Shown here piece after piece: positions 8,531 to 17,649 of a DNA stretch of 64,000 nt. The first letter of the stretch is position 1. Each line of letters starts with the position of its first letter. The notes below the pieces were generated by a model that made no database searches, was not told the DNA's origin, and saw nothing but the letters and a program-made list of their open reading frames with translations. A program made the position numbers and the translations under genes. Source of the DNA: Oscillospiraceae bacterium (GTDB taxonomy: Bacteria; Bacillota; Clostridia; Oscillospirales; Acutalibacteraceae); the NCBI GenBank assembly GCA_015065725.1, contig SVPV01000010.1, positions 1 through 64,000 on the forward strand. Reading direction: 5' to 3'.

Positions 8531-8568
8531 AAAATCCGCTTGAAGTTTATAGCTTCAAGCGGATTAAA
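8531..8568. terminator. Bidirectional terminator, spoIID / purC
   Basis: Thirteen-base arms AATCCGCTTGAAG and CTTCAAGCGGATT around a short loop, with A/T tracts on both sides. Confidence 0.85.
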
Positions 8569-8586
8569 ATTTTTATAATTTAAAAA

Positions 8587-9270
8587 TTATCTATTTAAAA
8601 TAAGCTTTGTAAGCTCAACAGGCTCTACAATCTTGCCGTCCTTATAAACACGCATATTGCCCGAAGCAATTTCGTCTATAAGAATAACCTCGCCGTTGTT
8701 GTAACCGAACTCAAACTTAATATCCCAAAGGTCAAGACCAATGCTCTTTAGGTCGTCGGCAACTATCTTTGTGATTTTTAAGGTCTGATCCTTCATGCTC
8801 TCGAACATAGCGGGTGTCATAACGCCCAAAGCCGCAAGACCTTCGCCAGTTACCAACGGATCGCCCTTTGCATCATTTTTAAAGGTGCATTCTACATATC
8901 CGCCCTCTAAAACTGTGCCGTCTTCAATATACTCGCCATATCTACGAACAAAGCTACCTGTTGCTACTAAACGGCATATAACCTCAAGACCTTTACCGAA
9001 TACCTTTGCAGGAAGCACCTCCATAGTAGCGTTGTCAATATCGGCAGAAACATAGTGGGTTTTAATACCTGCCTTTTTCAAAAGCTCGAAATAAAGAATA
9101 GATGTCTCTAAATTTGCCTTGCCGATACCCTCGATAGTAAGACCTACCGAGTTCTCGCCTGGATCAAAAACTCCGTCCTTGCCTGTGCAGTCGTCCTTGA
9201 ATTTTAGCAAAACATTACCATTTTCAAGGCCGTAAACATCTTTAGTTTTTCCTTTGTAAATCAAATTCAT
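8587..9270 (-). CDS. purC: Phosphoribosylaminoimidazole-succinocarboxamide synthase (PurC)
   Basis: 227 residues. SAICAR synthetase joins aspartate to CAIR in purine synthesis, using ATP. Signatures: N-terminal YKGKTKDVY (nucleotide loop), [12 protein letters not shown], the [17 protein letters not shown] block and C-terminal [15 protein letters not shown]. Length is normal for the family. AAGGAAG precedes the ATG. It is separate from other purine genes here, and no purine riboswitch was seen in the 147-base upstream gap. Confidence 0.97.
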   Translation of the reverse strand: MNLIYKGKTKDVYGLENGNVLLKFKDDCTGKDGVFDPGENSVGLTIEGIGKANLETSILYFELLKKAGIKTHYVSADIDNATMEVLPAKVFGKGLEVICRLVATGSFVRRYGEYIEDGTVLEGGYVECTFKNDAKGDPLVTGEGLAALGVMTPAMFESMKDQTLKITKIVADDLKSIGLDLWDIKFEFGYNNGEVILIDEIASGNMRVYKDGKIVEPVELTKLILNR

Positions 9271-9417
9271 AACAGCACTTCCTTAATAATAATTTAAACT
9301 AACGTAAGCATTTTAACATAAAATGACACGACTGTATATATTTTTTTTAAAATTTTTTAAAATTTTGTGTTTTTTAATAAGCAGAATGTAGGCTCTAAAA
9401 TAATTTTTATATAATTT

Positions 9418-9996
9418 TTAACTATTTCCCTGTTCATCGAGCGGTAGCGAAAAGCTTTCAATAAATTCATTTAAAAAGATTTCGACTTCAGGCAAATGCA
9501 TAGCTTTTACTGCCTTTAGTGTAGATTCTTTAGCTACGGCAAATTCGCGGTTGCCCATATTAAGCTCTTCGGTGCATTTTATAAGAGCCGACAGCTTATC
9601 GGCTGCTTTTATAAGTCTTGCAGTATCGTTGTCCATATAATAAAACGGTTTAAAATCCTCACGTAAATCTTCGGGAAGCATACTTAAAAGCCTATCGCTT
9701 GCTACAGCTTCAATTTGCTTGTATACATCGCGTATTTCGGGATTATAATACTTTATGGGTGTGGGCATATCGCCTGTAATAATCTCGGTTGTATCGTGAA
9801 ACATGGCGGCAACAGCAACCTCTGTAGGATTAATATTACCACCAAGTCGGCGGTTACGAATAACCGCTAGAGCGTGGGCAATAAAAGCCACCTCAAGACT
9901 GTGTTCGCTTAAATTTTCCTGCTTTGTGTTACGCATTAGCCCCCAACGATAAATGTTTTTCATACGCGAAAGCATTGCATAAAAATGATGGCTCAT
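9418..9996 (-). CDS. yfbR: HD-domain 5'-nucleotidase, YfbR-like
   Basis: 192 residues. Matches the E. coli YfbR 5'-deoxynucleotidase family closely by pattern: RWGLMRNTKQENLSEHSLEVA at the start (substrate Arg and Trp, first His), AAMFHDTTEIITGDMPTP (HD pair) and IKAADKLSALIKC (last Asp). The family removes phosphate from deoxyribonucleoside monophosphates in a metal-dependent way. It follows no operon partner; purC is downstream in the same direction, 150 bases away. The ORF begins directly at an ATG after TGTGATAAAATG-type sequence with only a weak ribosome site. Confidence 0.9.
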   Translation of the reverse strand: MSHHFYAMLSRMKNIYRWGLMRNTKQENLSEHSLEVAFIAHALAVIRNRRLGGNINPTEVAVAAMFHDTTEIITGDMPTPIKYYNPEIRDVYKQIEAVASDRLLSMLPEDLREDFKPFYYMDNDTARLIKAADKLSALIKCTEELNMGNREFAVAKESTLKAVKAMHLPEVEIFLNEFIESFSLPLDEQGNS

Positions 9997-10031
9997 TTTA
10001 TCACATCCTGTAATTTTGATATTTATATCTA

Positions 10032-10060
10032 TTGAATATTATATCTCTTTTTGGTATAAT
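10032..10060 (+). promoter_or_regulatory. Promoter of the yfhO gene
   Basis: TTGAAT, 17-base spacer, TATAAT, ending 57 bases before the start codon. Confidence 0.6.
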
Positions 10061-10116
10061 ATTCAAGAGGACAAATATCGACATTTATATACATTAATTT
10101 TAAAGTGAGGGAAAGT

Positions 10117-12735
10117 ATGGTTTTTTCAGAATGGAAACGCGAGGGCTTGCGTGAGCATAAAGAAAAATATGTTTCGACATTTATTTACGCATTGTTGACG
10201 GCGACCTTAATTTTTGTTCCCTACATTATAGCCGACGGCGGATATTTTTTGTTTTTCGGCGACTATAATGTTCAGCAAATTCCCTTTTACCAAATGTGCC
10301 ACAAAGCCATACGCGAGGGTAATATAGGATGGAATTGGAATACCGATTTAGGTGTGGATTTTGTAGGCTCCTACAGCTTTTATCTCCTCGGTAGTCCGTT
10401 TTTTTGGCTTACGCTTCTTTTTCCTAATAATATAGTACCTTATCTTGTAGCACCCTTACTGATATTAAAATTTGCACTTTCGGCACTTACTTCCTATTTT
10501 TATATAAGACGTTTTACAAGAAAGGCAGACTCGGCTAGACTTGGTGCCTTGCTTTACGCCTTTTCGGGCTTTTCTGTTTACAATATTTTCTTCAACCATT
10601 TTCACGAGGCATTGGTTTTCTTCCCCCTTTTACTCTTAGGTGTAGAACTTCTAATCACCGAAAACCGACGCGGCATTTTTGCACTAAGTGTTGCGATTTG
10701 TGCAATATCAAATTATTTCTTCTTTTTTGGAATGGTTGTATTTACGGTAATTTATTTCTTCACAAGGCTATTATCTAAATCTGTTAAAATAGGATTTGGC
10801 AGATTTTTAGCCTTTTGCTTTGAGGCGGTAATCGGCGTTTTAATGGCGGCGATAATACTATTGCCCTCTATAGCCGCTATCACCGACAATACAAGACTTT
10901 CAGAAATACTGCTTGGTTGGAATGCCATTACCTACGGTAAAGAGCAAATTTATCTAAATATTTTTGAGTGCTTTTTATTCCCGCCCGATATACCTGCACG
11001 TCCCGTCTTCTTCCCCGGTGCTGATGTTAAGTGGTCATCTTTAGGTGGTTGGCTGCCGCTCTTTAGCTTGGTAGGTGTGTTTACGCTGTTTATAAACAAA
11101 AAGGGCAGTTGGATTAAAAGGGTAATAGGTATATGTGCCTTTATGGCAATGGTGCCGATTTTAAACAGTGCTTTTTATGCCTTTAACACAGCCTACTATG
11201 CACGTTGGTTTTATATGCCTATTCTTATGATGTGTCTTGCTACCGCAACGCTTACAGAGGAAAGGGGTATAAATTGGTCTTCGGGTTATAAATGGGTGCT
11301 TTCTATAACTATAGCCTTTGCGGCGGTAATAGGATTTTTCCCACAGAAAGACGATAACGGTAAAATAATACTCGGTCTTTATACTCAGAGTGAAGACGGC
11401 ACCTATGCTATAAGATTTTTTATAGCAGTGGCAATAGCTATAGTTAGCCTTGTTATATTAGGACTCGTTTTAAGGCTTTTAAAAACCAATCCAAACGGAT
11501 TTTATAAAACTGCAACCGCCTGTGTACTGATAATAACGATTTTGTACGGTAATGTGTACTTGATTTCGGGACGCTCACATTCTTACGATATAAAGGAAAC
11601 AATGATAGAGGATCTGATCGAAGGCAAGGTGGATTTAGGCGACGACACCGAATTTCGCATAGACACCTATGACTGTGTAGACAACACGGCAATGTATCTC
11701 GGATATCCGTCTATAAACGCTTTCCATTCGGTAGTGCCTGCATCAATTATGGAGTTTTACGATTTTGTTGGTGAGGAGCGTTCGGTTGCAAGCAGACCGT
11801 CTATAGAAAACTACGCCATAAGACCGCTTTTGTCGGTAAAATATCTTTTAAACCACTCGGACAGTGAAAGCTTTGTCGATGAAGACGGCGAGCCTATTAT
11901 GGACGGTTATAAATATCTGCGTACCGAAAATGATTATTATATATATGAAAATGAAAACTATATTCCTTACGGATTTTCGTATAATTATTATATGAGCTAT
12001 GATTTTTGTGAGGAATACAGTAAGTCGTCCCGTGCGGCACTTATGCTTAAGGCCATGCTGCTTACAGACGAGCAGATAAAAAAATATAGCGACTATATGT
12101 CAGACATTAAGGATTTAGAGCTTTATTATAATGAGGACTCAACCTCGCTTCAAATATCAAACGACACATTTGTATATGATTGCCAAGAGCTTAAAAAGAC
12201 CTCTGCCCAAAGCTTTAAAATAACCGATAACGGATTTAAGGCTGAGCTTTACAGGGAAAGTAAAAATCTTGTCTTTTTCTCGGTGCCTTATAACGAGGGT
12301 TGGACAGCTACCGTAAACGGCGAGCCTGTAGAAATTGAAAAGGTAAACGTCGGCTTTATGGCAGTGCCTGTAGAGGCGGGAAACAGCACTATAAAATTCA
12401 CATATAAAACACCCTTGCTTGATGAGGGAATTATGGTAAGCTTTGGTGCGATAATAGTATTTTTAATATATTTCCTAATAGCCTATTTCGTAACAAAACG
12501 CAGTCGCGACAAGGTATTATACCCCGAGGGCGAAATTCTCTTAAACCGTTGGAAAGAAGAGGAACAGGAAGAATTAAATGCGGCGTTAAGTGCAAGGCTT
12601 GAGGACATAAACGAAAAGCCGAGTATTCTTGATGACGGTCCCGTAAAGATACCAAAACTTGATAGCGGCTTTGACGGTGGCTTTAAAATAGACCTTGATA
12701 GCTTTGAATATAAAAACGAGGTTGACAAGGATTAA
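10117..12735 (+). CDS. yfhO: YfhO-family membrane protein (glycosyltransferase-like)
   Basis: 872 residues. About twelve transmembrane helices over the first 490 residues, a long extracytoplasmic region (about 500-770) ending in the family's WTATVNGEPVEIEKVNVGFMA-type domain, then a final membrane helix and an acidic cytoplasmic tail. The early loop FFGDYNVQQIPFYQ carries the acidic residue typical of GT-C-type enzymes. YfhO in Bacillus helps add sugars to lipoteichoic acid; here the exact acceptor is unknown. I start at the ATG with GAGGG upstream and not at the GTG four codons earlier. The thiT promoter overlaps its 3' end. Confidence 0.88.
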   Translation: MVFSEWKREGLREHKEKYVSTFIYALLTATLIFVPYIIADGGYFLFFGDYNVQQIPFYQMCHKAIREGNIGWNWNTDLGVDFVGSYSFYLLGSPFFWLTLLFPNNIVPYLVAPLLILKFALSALTSYFYIRRFTRKADSARLGALLYAFSGFSVYNIFFNHFHEALVFFPLLLLGVELLITENRRGIFALSVAICAISNYFFFFGMVVFTVIYFFTRLLSKSVKIGFGRFLAFCFEAVIGVLMAAIILLPSIAAITDNTRLSEILLGWNAITYGKEQIYLNIFECFLFPPDIPARPVFFPGADVKWSSLGGWLPLFSLVGVFTLFINKKGSWIKRVIGICAFMAMVPILNSAFYAFNTAYYARWFYMPILMMCLATATLTEERGINWSSGYKWVLSITIAFAAVIGFFPQKDDNGKIILGLYTQSEDGTYAIRFFIAVAIAIVSLVILGLVLRLLKTNPNGFYKTATACVLIITILYGNVYLISGRSHSYDIKETMIEDLIEGKVDLGDDTEFRIDTYDCVDNTAMYLGYPSINAFHSVVPASIMEFYDFVGEERSVASRPSIENYAIRPLLSVKYLLNHSDSESFVDEDGEPIMDGYKYLRTENDYYIYENENYIPYGFSYNYYMSYDFCEEYSKSSRAALMLKAMLLTDEQIKKYSDYMSDIKDLELYYNEDSTSLQISNDTFVYDCQELKKTSAQSFKITDNGFKAELYRESKNLVFFSVPYNEGWTATVNGEPVEIEKVNVGFMAVPVEAGNSTIKFTYKTPLLDEGIMVSFGAIIVFLIYFLIAYFVTKRSRDKVLYPEGEILLNRWKEEEQEELNAALSARLEDINEKPSILDDGPVKIPKLDSGFDGGFKIDLDSFEYKNEVDKD

Positions 12736-12750
12736 AGGGTGTGTTATAAT
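12722..12750 (+). promoter_or_regulatory. Promoter of the TPP riboswitch-thiT unit
   Basis: Perfect consensus: TTGACA, 17-base spacer, TATAAT. The -35 box lies inside the last codons of yfhO. Confidence 0.8.
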
Positions 12751-12760
12751 CACCTTGCAA

Positions 12761-12870
12761 TTAAGGGAGCTCAATGAAACTTGGGCTGAGAGGAAATCCG
12801 TAAATTTTTATGATTTACTATGATTTCGACCTATGACCTGATGCAGATAATGCTGCCGTAGGGAAATACA
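12761..12870 (+). promoter_or_regulatory. TPP (THI) riboswitch
   Basis: Conserved THI-element parts occur in order: GGGAGCTC, GGGCTGAGAGG, ACCTATGACCTGATGCAG, ATAATGCTGCCGTAGGGAAA. The variable P3 arm lies between the GCTGAGA and ACCTGAT blocks. Thiamine pyrophosphate binding should favour the terminator that follows and stop thiT expression when thiamine is ample. Confidence 0.95.
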
Positions 12871-12880
12871 GAAACTGTAT

Positions 12881-12914
12881 GACCGCAGGTATAATTGCCT
12901 GCGGTCTTTTTTTA
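12881..12914 (+). terminator. Riboswitch-controlled terminator
   Basis: Stem GACCGCAGG with CCTGCGGTC and a run of seven T. It lies between the aptamer and thiT. This fits a transcription-attenuation expression platform. Confidence 0.88.
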
Positions 12915-12997
12915 GTCTTCAGGGCAATAAGAATGCGGTTTCGGTTTCTTGCTTCTAAAGGTCGTTGCAAATAAAATTTTTGCAAGGAGAAAGAAAA

Positions 12998-13570
12998 ATG
13001 CAAACAACAAAATCAAAAAACGTCTACAAATTAACACTCTGTGCGGTCTTTGTCGCACTAGCCTCGGTTCTAAGTCTTATAAAGATTTATAAGCTACCGC
13101 TTGGCGGCTCGGTAACCTTGTTTTCAATGTTACCCATCATAATGCTGGCTCTGCTTTTGGGGGCAAGATGGGGCTTTGCGTCATCTTTTGTTTATTCCCT
13201 TATACAGCTAGGCTTCGGTATAACGCTTGACGGCCTTTTCGGTTGGGGACTAACATCTCTAAGCCTTATAGGAACTATTGTTTTAGATTATATTATACCC
13301 TTTAGCCTTTTAGGACTTGTCGGCTTTTTAAAAAACCAAAAACCTATAAACATAGTTTTGGCTACGATAGCAGTAATGGTTATTAGATTTTTATGTCACT
13401 TCCTGTCGGGCATAATTATCTTCGATATTTGGTGCGAATGGGAAAGCGTGTGGTTTTATTCGCTTTGCTACAACGGCTCGTTTATGTTACCCGAGCTTGT
13501 TTTCACCGCCGTTTCGGCAGGTGTAATATTCAGTTTACCTGTAATAAAAAGAATAAAAGATAAAATATAG
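12998..13570 (+). CDS. thiT: Thiamine transporter ThiT (ECF S component)
   Basis: 190 residues and about six membrane helices. S component of an energy-coupling-factor transporter that binds thiamine and docks on a shared EcfA/A'/T module encoded elsewhere. Seen features: hydrophobic helices throughout, the SLIKIYKLPLGGSVTLFSMLPI segment typical of YuaJ/ThiT loop L1, and a C-terminal region rich in Trp and Tyr. The ATG after AAGGAGA is used. The TPP riboswitch and terminator directly upstream confirm the substrate and its control. No thiamine biosynthesis genes are in this window, so the cell may depend on uptake. Confidence 0.95.
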   Translation: MQTTKSKNVYKLTLCAVFVALASVLSLIKIYKLPLGGSVTLFSMLPIIMLALLLGARWGFASSFVYSLIQLGFGITLDGLFGWGLTSLSLIGTIVLDYIIPFSLLGLVGFLKNQKPINIVLATIAVMVIRFLCHFLSGIIIFDIWCEWESVWFYSLCYNGSFMLPELVFTAVSAGVIFSLPVIKRIKDKI

Positions 13571-13582
13571 CAAATAAACCAA

Positions 13583-13609
13583 AAAACGCCGTGCATCGCA
13601 CGGCGTTTT
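13583..13609. terminator. Bidirectional terminator, thiT / ttcA-like
   Basis: Twelve-base arms AAAACGCCGTGC and GCACGGCGTTTT around ATC, between convergent genes. Confidence 0.88.
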
Positions 13610-13626
13610 CTATTACTAATTTGATT

Positions 13627-14472
13627 TTATTTGTCGTTATACCTTTCTAAAAAGGAATGTACCTCGCCCTCGTCACAGTCACGCCATGCAGGTAGAGTTG
13701 CAAGGTTTACGTTATGAAGACTTCTGAAAATATTGTTATCAGCTTCGGGATTTTTCTCCCTTAAATATTTTATAAGCTCTTTCATTTCCTTGCGTTTGGA
13801 TAAATCCTCATTATGCTCACTCTCAGCTGTAAAACGGCAGGCACATCTTAAAAATTTAAGACCGTTATAATTCGCCCAAGAAATTATATCCCTTTCTTTA
13901 ACCTTATATAAAGGGCGAATTAACTCCATACCCTCAAAATTTGTGCTGTGAAGCTTTGGTAACATAGTTTTTATTTCGCTTGAATACAGCATACTCATTA
14001 AAACGGTTTCTATAACGTCGTCAAAGTGGTGACCGAGTGCTATTTTATTACAACCCATCGCTTTTGCCTTGCCATACAGACAGCCGCGACGCATCCTAGC
14101 ACACAAATAACAGGGCGAACCGCCCGCGTCGGTTACAACATCGAAAATATTGCTGTCAAAAAAGGTCACATCAATATTCATAAGCTTCGCATTATATTCA
14201 ATAAGCTCACGGTTTTCTTTGTTATAGCCTGGGTCCATAACAATATATTTTAGCTCAAACGGTACTTCACTGTGGGCATGAAGCTGCTCTAGGCATTTTG
14301 CCATAAGCATTGAGTCCTTACCGCCCGAAATACAAACGGCAATTTTATCGCCCTCGCTTATAAGCTCATAATCCTTAACTGCGGCAACAAAGCTACTCCA
14401 AATAGTTTTTCTGTACTTCTTTACAATGCTGCGTTCAATTTCTTGATGCTTTAAAAGTTCTTTTTTAGCCAT
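13627..14472 (-). CDS. TtcA-like PP-loop tRNA thiolation enzyme
   Basis: 281 residues. The ATP-pyrophosphatase P-loop SGGKDSM lies near residue 50. A CYLCARMRRGCLY block (CxxC plus a nearby Cys) and a later CAC pair match the iron-sulfur ligands of the TtcA/TtuA family, which thiolates tRNA bases (position 32 cytidine in E. coli TtcA). GHHFDDVIETVLMSMLY is the other family signature. The start follows ATAGGAGA. It stands between two terminators, so it is a single-gene unit. The exact tRNA position modified in Clostridia is not established from sequence. Confidence 0.88.
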   Translation of the reverse strand: MAKKELLKHQEIERSIVKKYRKTIWSSFVAAVKDYELISEGDKIAVCISGGKDSMLMAKCLEQLHAHSEVPFELKYIVMDPGYNKENRELIEYNAKLMNIDVTFFDSNIFDVVTDAGGSPCYLCARMRRGCLYGKAKAMGCNKIALGHHFDDVIETVLMSMLYSSEIKTMLPKLHSTNFEGMELIRPLYKVKERDIISWANYNGLKFLRCACRFTAESEHNEDLSKRKEMKELIKYLREKNPEADNNIFRSLHNVNLATLPAWRDCDEGEVHSFLERYNDK

Positions 14473-14484
14473 AGTTCTCCTATC

Positions 14485-14517
14485 AAAAAAGGGTTGTCAT
14501 CGACAACCCTTTTTTTA
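14485..14517. terminator. Terminator between the NhaC-type and TtcA-like genes
   Basis: GGGTTGTC and GACAACCC arms with A6 before and T7 after. It ends the NhaC-type gene in the minus direction. Confidence 0.85.
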
Positions 14518-14530
14518 CTTTTTCTAGAAA

Positions 14531-16345
14531 TTACGCTTTTTTGCGTGATACTGCACGAATAACAAATAGTACTGCTATCATCAATACAATGCTAAGCGGT
14601 AAAACGATAAGCCAGTTTCTTATAAAGCCTGCTATTAGGTAGCTTACAAAGGATACGCCGGCAACAGTAAGGGCATAGGGTAGCTGTGTGGATACGTGGT
14701 TAATATGGTTGCACTGTGCACCGGCTGACGCCATAATTGTGGTGTCCGAAATGGGTGAGCAGTGGTCACCGCAAACTGCACCTGCCATACAAGCAGAAAT
14801 TGCGATTATTGTAATATTTCCGTCCTCGGCACCGAATACGCTTAAAACAATTGGGATAAGAATACCAAAGGTTCCCCAAGATGTACCTGTAGAGAAGGAA
14901 AGGCCTACTGCAATAAGGAATATAATTGCAGGTAAGAACATCTGAAGTGAGCCTGCAGAAGATTCAACCAACGAAGAAATAAAGATTTTAGCACCAAGGC
15001 TATCGGTCATGGTCTTAAGTGTCCAAGCACAAACCAAAATCATAATAGCAGGCACCATTGCTTTAAAGCCGTCGGGGATACATTCCATACACTTTTTAAA
15101 GGTAAGCACCTTGCGGCACATAAAGTAGATAACCGAGAAAATAACCGAGATAAACGAGCCGTAAACCAAGCCCTGTGAAGCATCGGTATTAGAGAAAGCC
15201 GTAATAAAGTCCATATATCCGTCAGAGCCTTTTGTGAAGAAGCCGCCCGAATAAATCATACCTATAATACAAGCGATGATTAGGAAGATTACAGGTACTA
15301 CAAGGTCGCAAACGTGGCTTCTTGAGTTTTCCTCTGTTTCGGACTGGAATTCCTCCTTAAGACCTGAGAAGATATCGCCGTTTTTAGCATTTTCCTCGTG
15401 TTTCTTCATAGGACCAAAGTCGAAATTCATAACAGTAATAACTACCATCATAACAATAGTCAAAATTGCGTAGAAGTTATAAGGAATAGCGTTTATAAAC
15501 AGCGACATTCCGCTTGTGGCACCAGTGCCCTTTGCGAAGCCTGCAACGGCTGCTGCCCAAGAAGAAATAGGAGCTATAATACATACAGGGGCTGCAGTGG
15601 CATCTATAAGATAAGAAAGCTTTGCACGGGAAACGTTATGTTTATCTGTTACAGGACGCATAACCGAGCCTACTGTTAAGCAGTTAAAATAGTCGTCCAC
15701 AAATATAAGCACGCCCAAAAGAACAGTTGCAAGTTGTGCACCTATACGGGACTTGATGTGCTTTGTAGTCCATCTGCCAAAGGCTGCCGAGCCGCCTGCC
15801 TTGTTCATCATAGCTACTAAAGCCCCAAGCATTACAAGGAATATTATAATACCTACATTGTAGGAATCTGCAACGCTTGCTACAAAGCCGTCGGTGAATA
15901 CGTGAACAACAGTACCCTCAAAGCTAAAGCCAGAGTAGATAAGTCCGCCAACTAAAATACCTATAAATAAAGAAGAATAAACCTCTTTTGTTATAAGTGC
16001 CAACACAATGGCTATAACGGGCGGCAAGAGTGACCAAAAGGACGCATAAGCACCTATTGATTCTCTGATTTTTGCGATTGCATCTTTAAGGTGCGAATCA
16101 AAATCCTTGTCTGCACCTAGGTTGTCGGCATAGCTGTCAACATAAGCGTGAGCCGATTCCCCGTCCGATAAATCATACTCATAGTCTTCACCGTCAACAT
16201 TAACAGTAAAAGCCGAGCTGTCCGAGGTGGTTGCGGCAGTGTCGGTTTCTGCCGAAGCTGTAATTGCTGTGAAGGTCATGGCAAACGCGGCAACAGCACA
16301 AACTGCTATTAACGCTAGCCATCTTTTAAGGCCAAAAGTTTTCAT
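14531..16345 (-). CDS. NhaC-family Na+/H+ antiporter-type transporter
   Basis: 604 residues, longer than the usual 450-550. Residues 1-35 look like a cleavable signal peptide (basic start, hydrophobic core, ASAETD), followed by about 60 acidic hydrophilic residues with a VDGEDYEYDLSDGE repeat-like stretch, then the NhaC core of ten to twelve helices. Core signatures include IFVDDYFNCLTVGSVMRPV, ATAAPVCIIAPISSW, STGTSWGTFGI and GAVCGDHCSPISDTTIM. Family members exchange sodium for protons or amino-acid-like anions; the substrate is uncertain. The extracytoplasmic N-terminal extension is the odd part. Weak AGGGGAG ribosome site. The sugar kinase gene is upstream on the same strand. Confidence 0.88.
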   Translation of the reverse strand: MKTFGLKRWLALIAVCAVAAFAMTFTAITASAETDTAATTSDSSAFTVNVDGEDYEYDLSDGESAHAYVDSYADNLGADKDFDSHLKDAIAKIRESIGAYASFWSLLPPVIAIVLALITKEVYSSLFIGILVGGLIYSGFSFEGTVVHVFTDGFVASVADSYNVGIIIFLVMLGALVAMMNKAGGSAAFGRWTTKHIKSRIGAQLATVLLGVLIFVDDYFNCLTVGSVMRPVTDKHNVSRAKLSYLIDATAAPVCIIAPISSWAAAVAGFAKGTGATSGMSLFINAIPYNFYAILTIVMMVVITVMNFDFGPMKKHEENAKNGDIFSGLKEEFQSETEENSRSHVCDLVVPVIFLIIACIIGMIYSGGFFTKGSDGYMDFITAFSNTDASQGLVYGSFISVIFSVIYFMCRKVLTFKKCMECIPDGFKAMVPAIMILVCAWTLKTMTDSLGAKIFISSLVESSAGSLQMFLPAIIFLIAVGLSFSTGTSWGTFGILIPIVLSVFGAEDGNITIIAISACMAGAVCGDHCSPISDTTIMASAGAQCNHINHVSTQLPYALTVAGVSFVSYLIAGFIRNWLIVLPLSIVLMIAVLFVIRAVSRKKA

Positions 16346-16392
16346 TTTTTTCTCCCCTTAATTTTAAAAATATTATTAAAAGCCGCAAACTG

Positions 16393-17487
16393 CTATATGC
16401 AGGCTTTAACAATCCTTTTCATTTCATCCCAATGCTTTTCCATGTCCTGTACTAGCTTAATATGAGTACGCGAACGAACAAGGTTGTGGTCGGTGTAGGC
16501 TGTTTTAAAATATGTATCACCGTTTAAATAGTCGGTTAAAAACCTCATACCGCATTCGAGAGTCATCATTTTAGCACCCTCGGGCAAGAGCATAATCTCA
16601 TTACTGCTCAAAAGACCGCCGCAGCCCTCTAAAAATCCTTTTGTGTAGCACTCAAAAAGCTTTAAATCAAGCCAGACTTTACTGAGGTCTTTTTCGTCCT
16701 CCTCTGCAGTAGATGCACCAAAACGGATTGAGTCACCAAAATCGGTAACCGAAAAACCGGGCATAATAGTATCAAGGTCTATTACACATAAAGGCTTTCG
16801 GGTTTTAGCGTCCAGCATAACATTGTTCATTTTGGTGTCGTTGTGTGTAACGCGGAAAGGTAATTTGCCCTCACTGTTTGCATCGTACAAAACCGAGCAA
16901 AAATCCTCTCGGTCTAAATAAAACTGTATTTCCTCTTTTATAGAAATGGCTCTGCCGCATTTGTCTTCTTTAATAGCCTCTAAAAAATCAAGAAAACGTT
17001 TAGGGGTGTTGTGGAAATTGGGTATCGTTTCAAAAAGTTCGTCCACAGGAAAATCATCAAGCAACCTTTGGAATTCTCCAAAGGCAACAGCCGACTGATA
17101 AAAATCCTCCTCTGTTTCGGGCATATCGAGGCATATAGAATTTTCAACAAAGCTATACACACGCCAAAAATTACCGTCATCACCTTGGAAAAAGGCTTCG
17201 CCGTCAAGGGTAGGGATTAAAACCATAATGCTTTCAGGATTTTCTGATTTTTCCCTTAAAAATCTGGTAACCTTTAAAACATTACTCATAACCTCACACG
17301 GTTTTTTAAACACATTAGTGTTTACCGATTGAAGTATATAGCGGCTTTTTACACCGTTATTTTCTGCCACCAATAAAAAGGTGCTGTTTATGTGTCCTTT
17401 GCCGTAAGGTATACATTCTAAAATGTCACCCGCAATATTAAAATTTCTCGCTATATTAAGGAACTTGTCCACATTAGTCGCTTGCAT
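16393..17487 (-). CDS. Aminoglycoside phosphotransferase-fold kinase, NahK-like
   Basis: 364 residues, the length of N-acetylhexosamine 1-kinases. Kinase-like fold: an N-terminal GKGHINSTF nucleotide loop, the catalytic HNDTKMNNVM loop near residue 215 and the metal-binding CVIDLDTIMPG motif after it, plus FGDSIRFGAS. NahK phosphorylates GlcNAc or GalNAc released from mucin and milk sugars at C1. The sequence pattern fits that group better than choline or aminoglycoside kinases, but no lacto-N-biose phosphorylase is nearby, so the substrate is inferred. It may be co-transcribed with the NhaC-type gene 47 bases downstream. Confidence 0.75.
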   Translation of the reverse strand: MQATNVDKFLNIARNFNIAGDILECIPYGKGHINSTFLLVAENNGVKSRYILQSVNTNVFKKPCEVMSNVLKVTRFLREKSENPESIMVLIPTLDGEAFFQGDDGNFWRVYSFVENSICLDMPETEEDFYQSAVAFGEFQRLLDDFPVDELFETIPNFHNTPKRFLDFLEAIKEDKCGRAISIKEEIQFYLDREDFCSVLYDANSEGKLPFRVTHNDTKMNNVMLDAKTRKPLCVIDLDTIMPGFSVTDFGDSIRFGASTAEEDEKDLSKVWLDLKLFECYTKGFLEGCGGLLSSNEIMLLPEGAKMMTLECGMRFLTDYLNGDTYFKTAYTDHNLVRSRTHIKLVQDMEKHWDEMKRIVKACI

Positions 17488-17586
17488 AAATTCACCCGCA
17501 ATAATTTAATATAGTTACAATACAGGTATTATACCTTTTATTTATAGAAATTTCAAGGTTTTTACCATAATTCTTTATAGTTTGTA

Positions 17587-17615
17587 TTGATATTTCTATT
17601 TTTTGAAAGTATAAT
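17587..17615 (+). promoter_or_regulatory. Promoter of murD
   Basis: TTGATA, 17-base spacer, TATAAT, 34 bases before the start codon. Confidence 0.65.
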
Positions 17616-17649
17616 ATATTAGTAAAATGCAGTTTGGGAGGAAGAAAAA

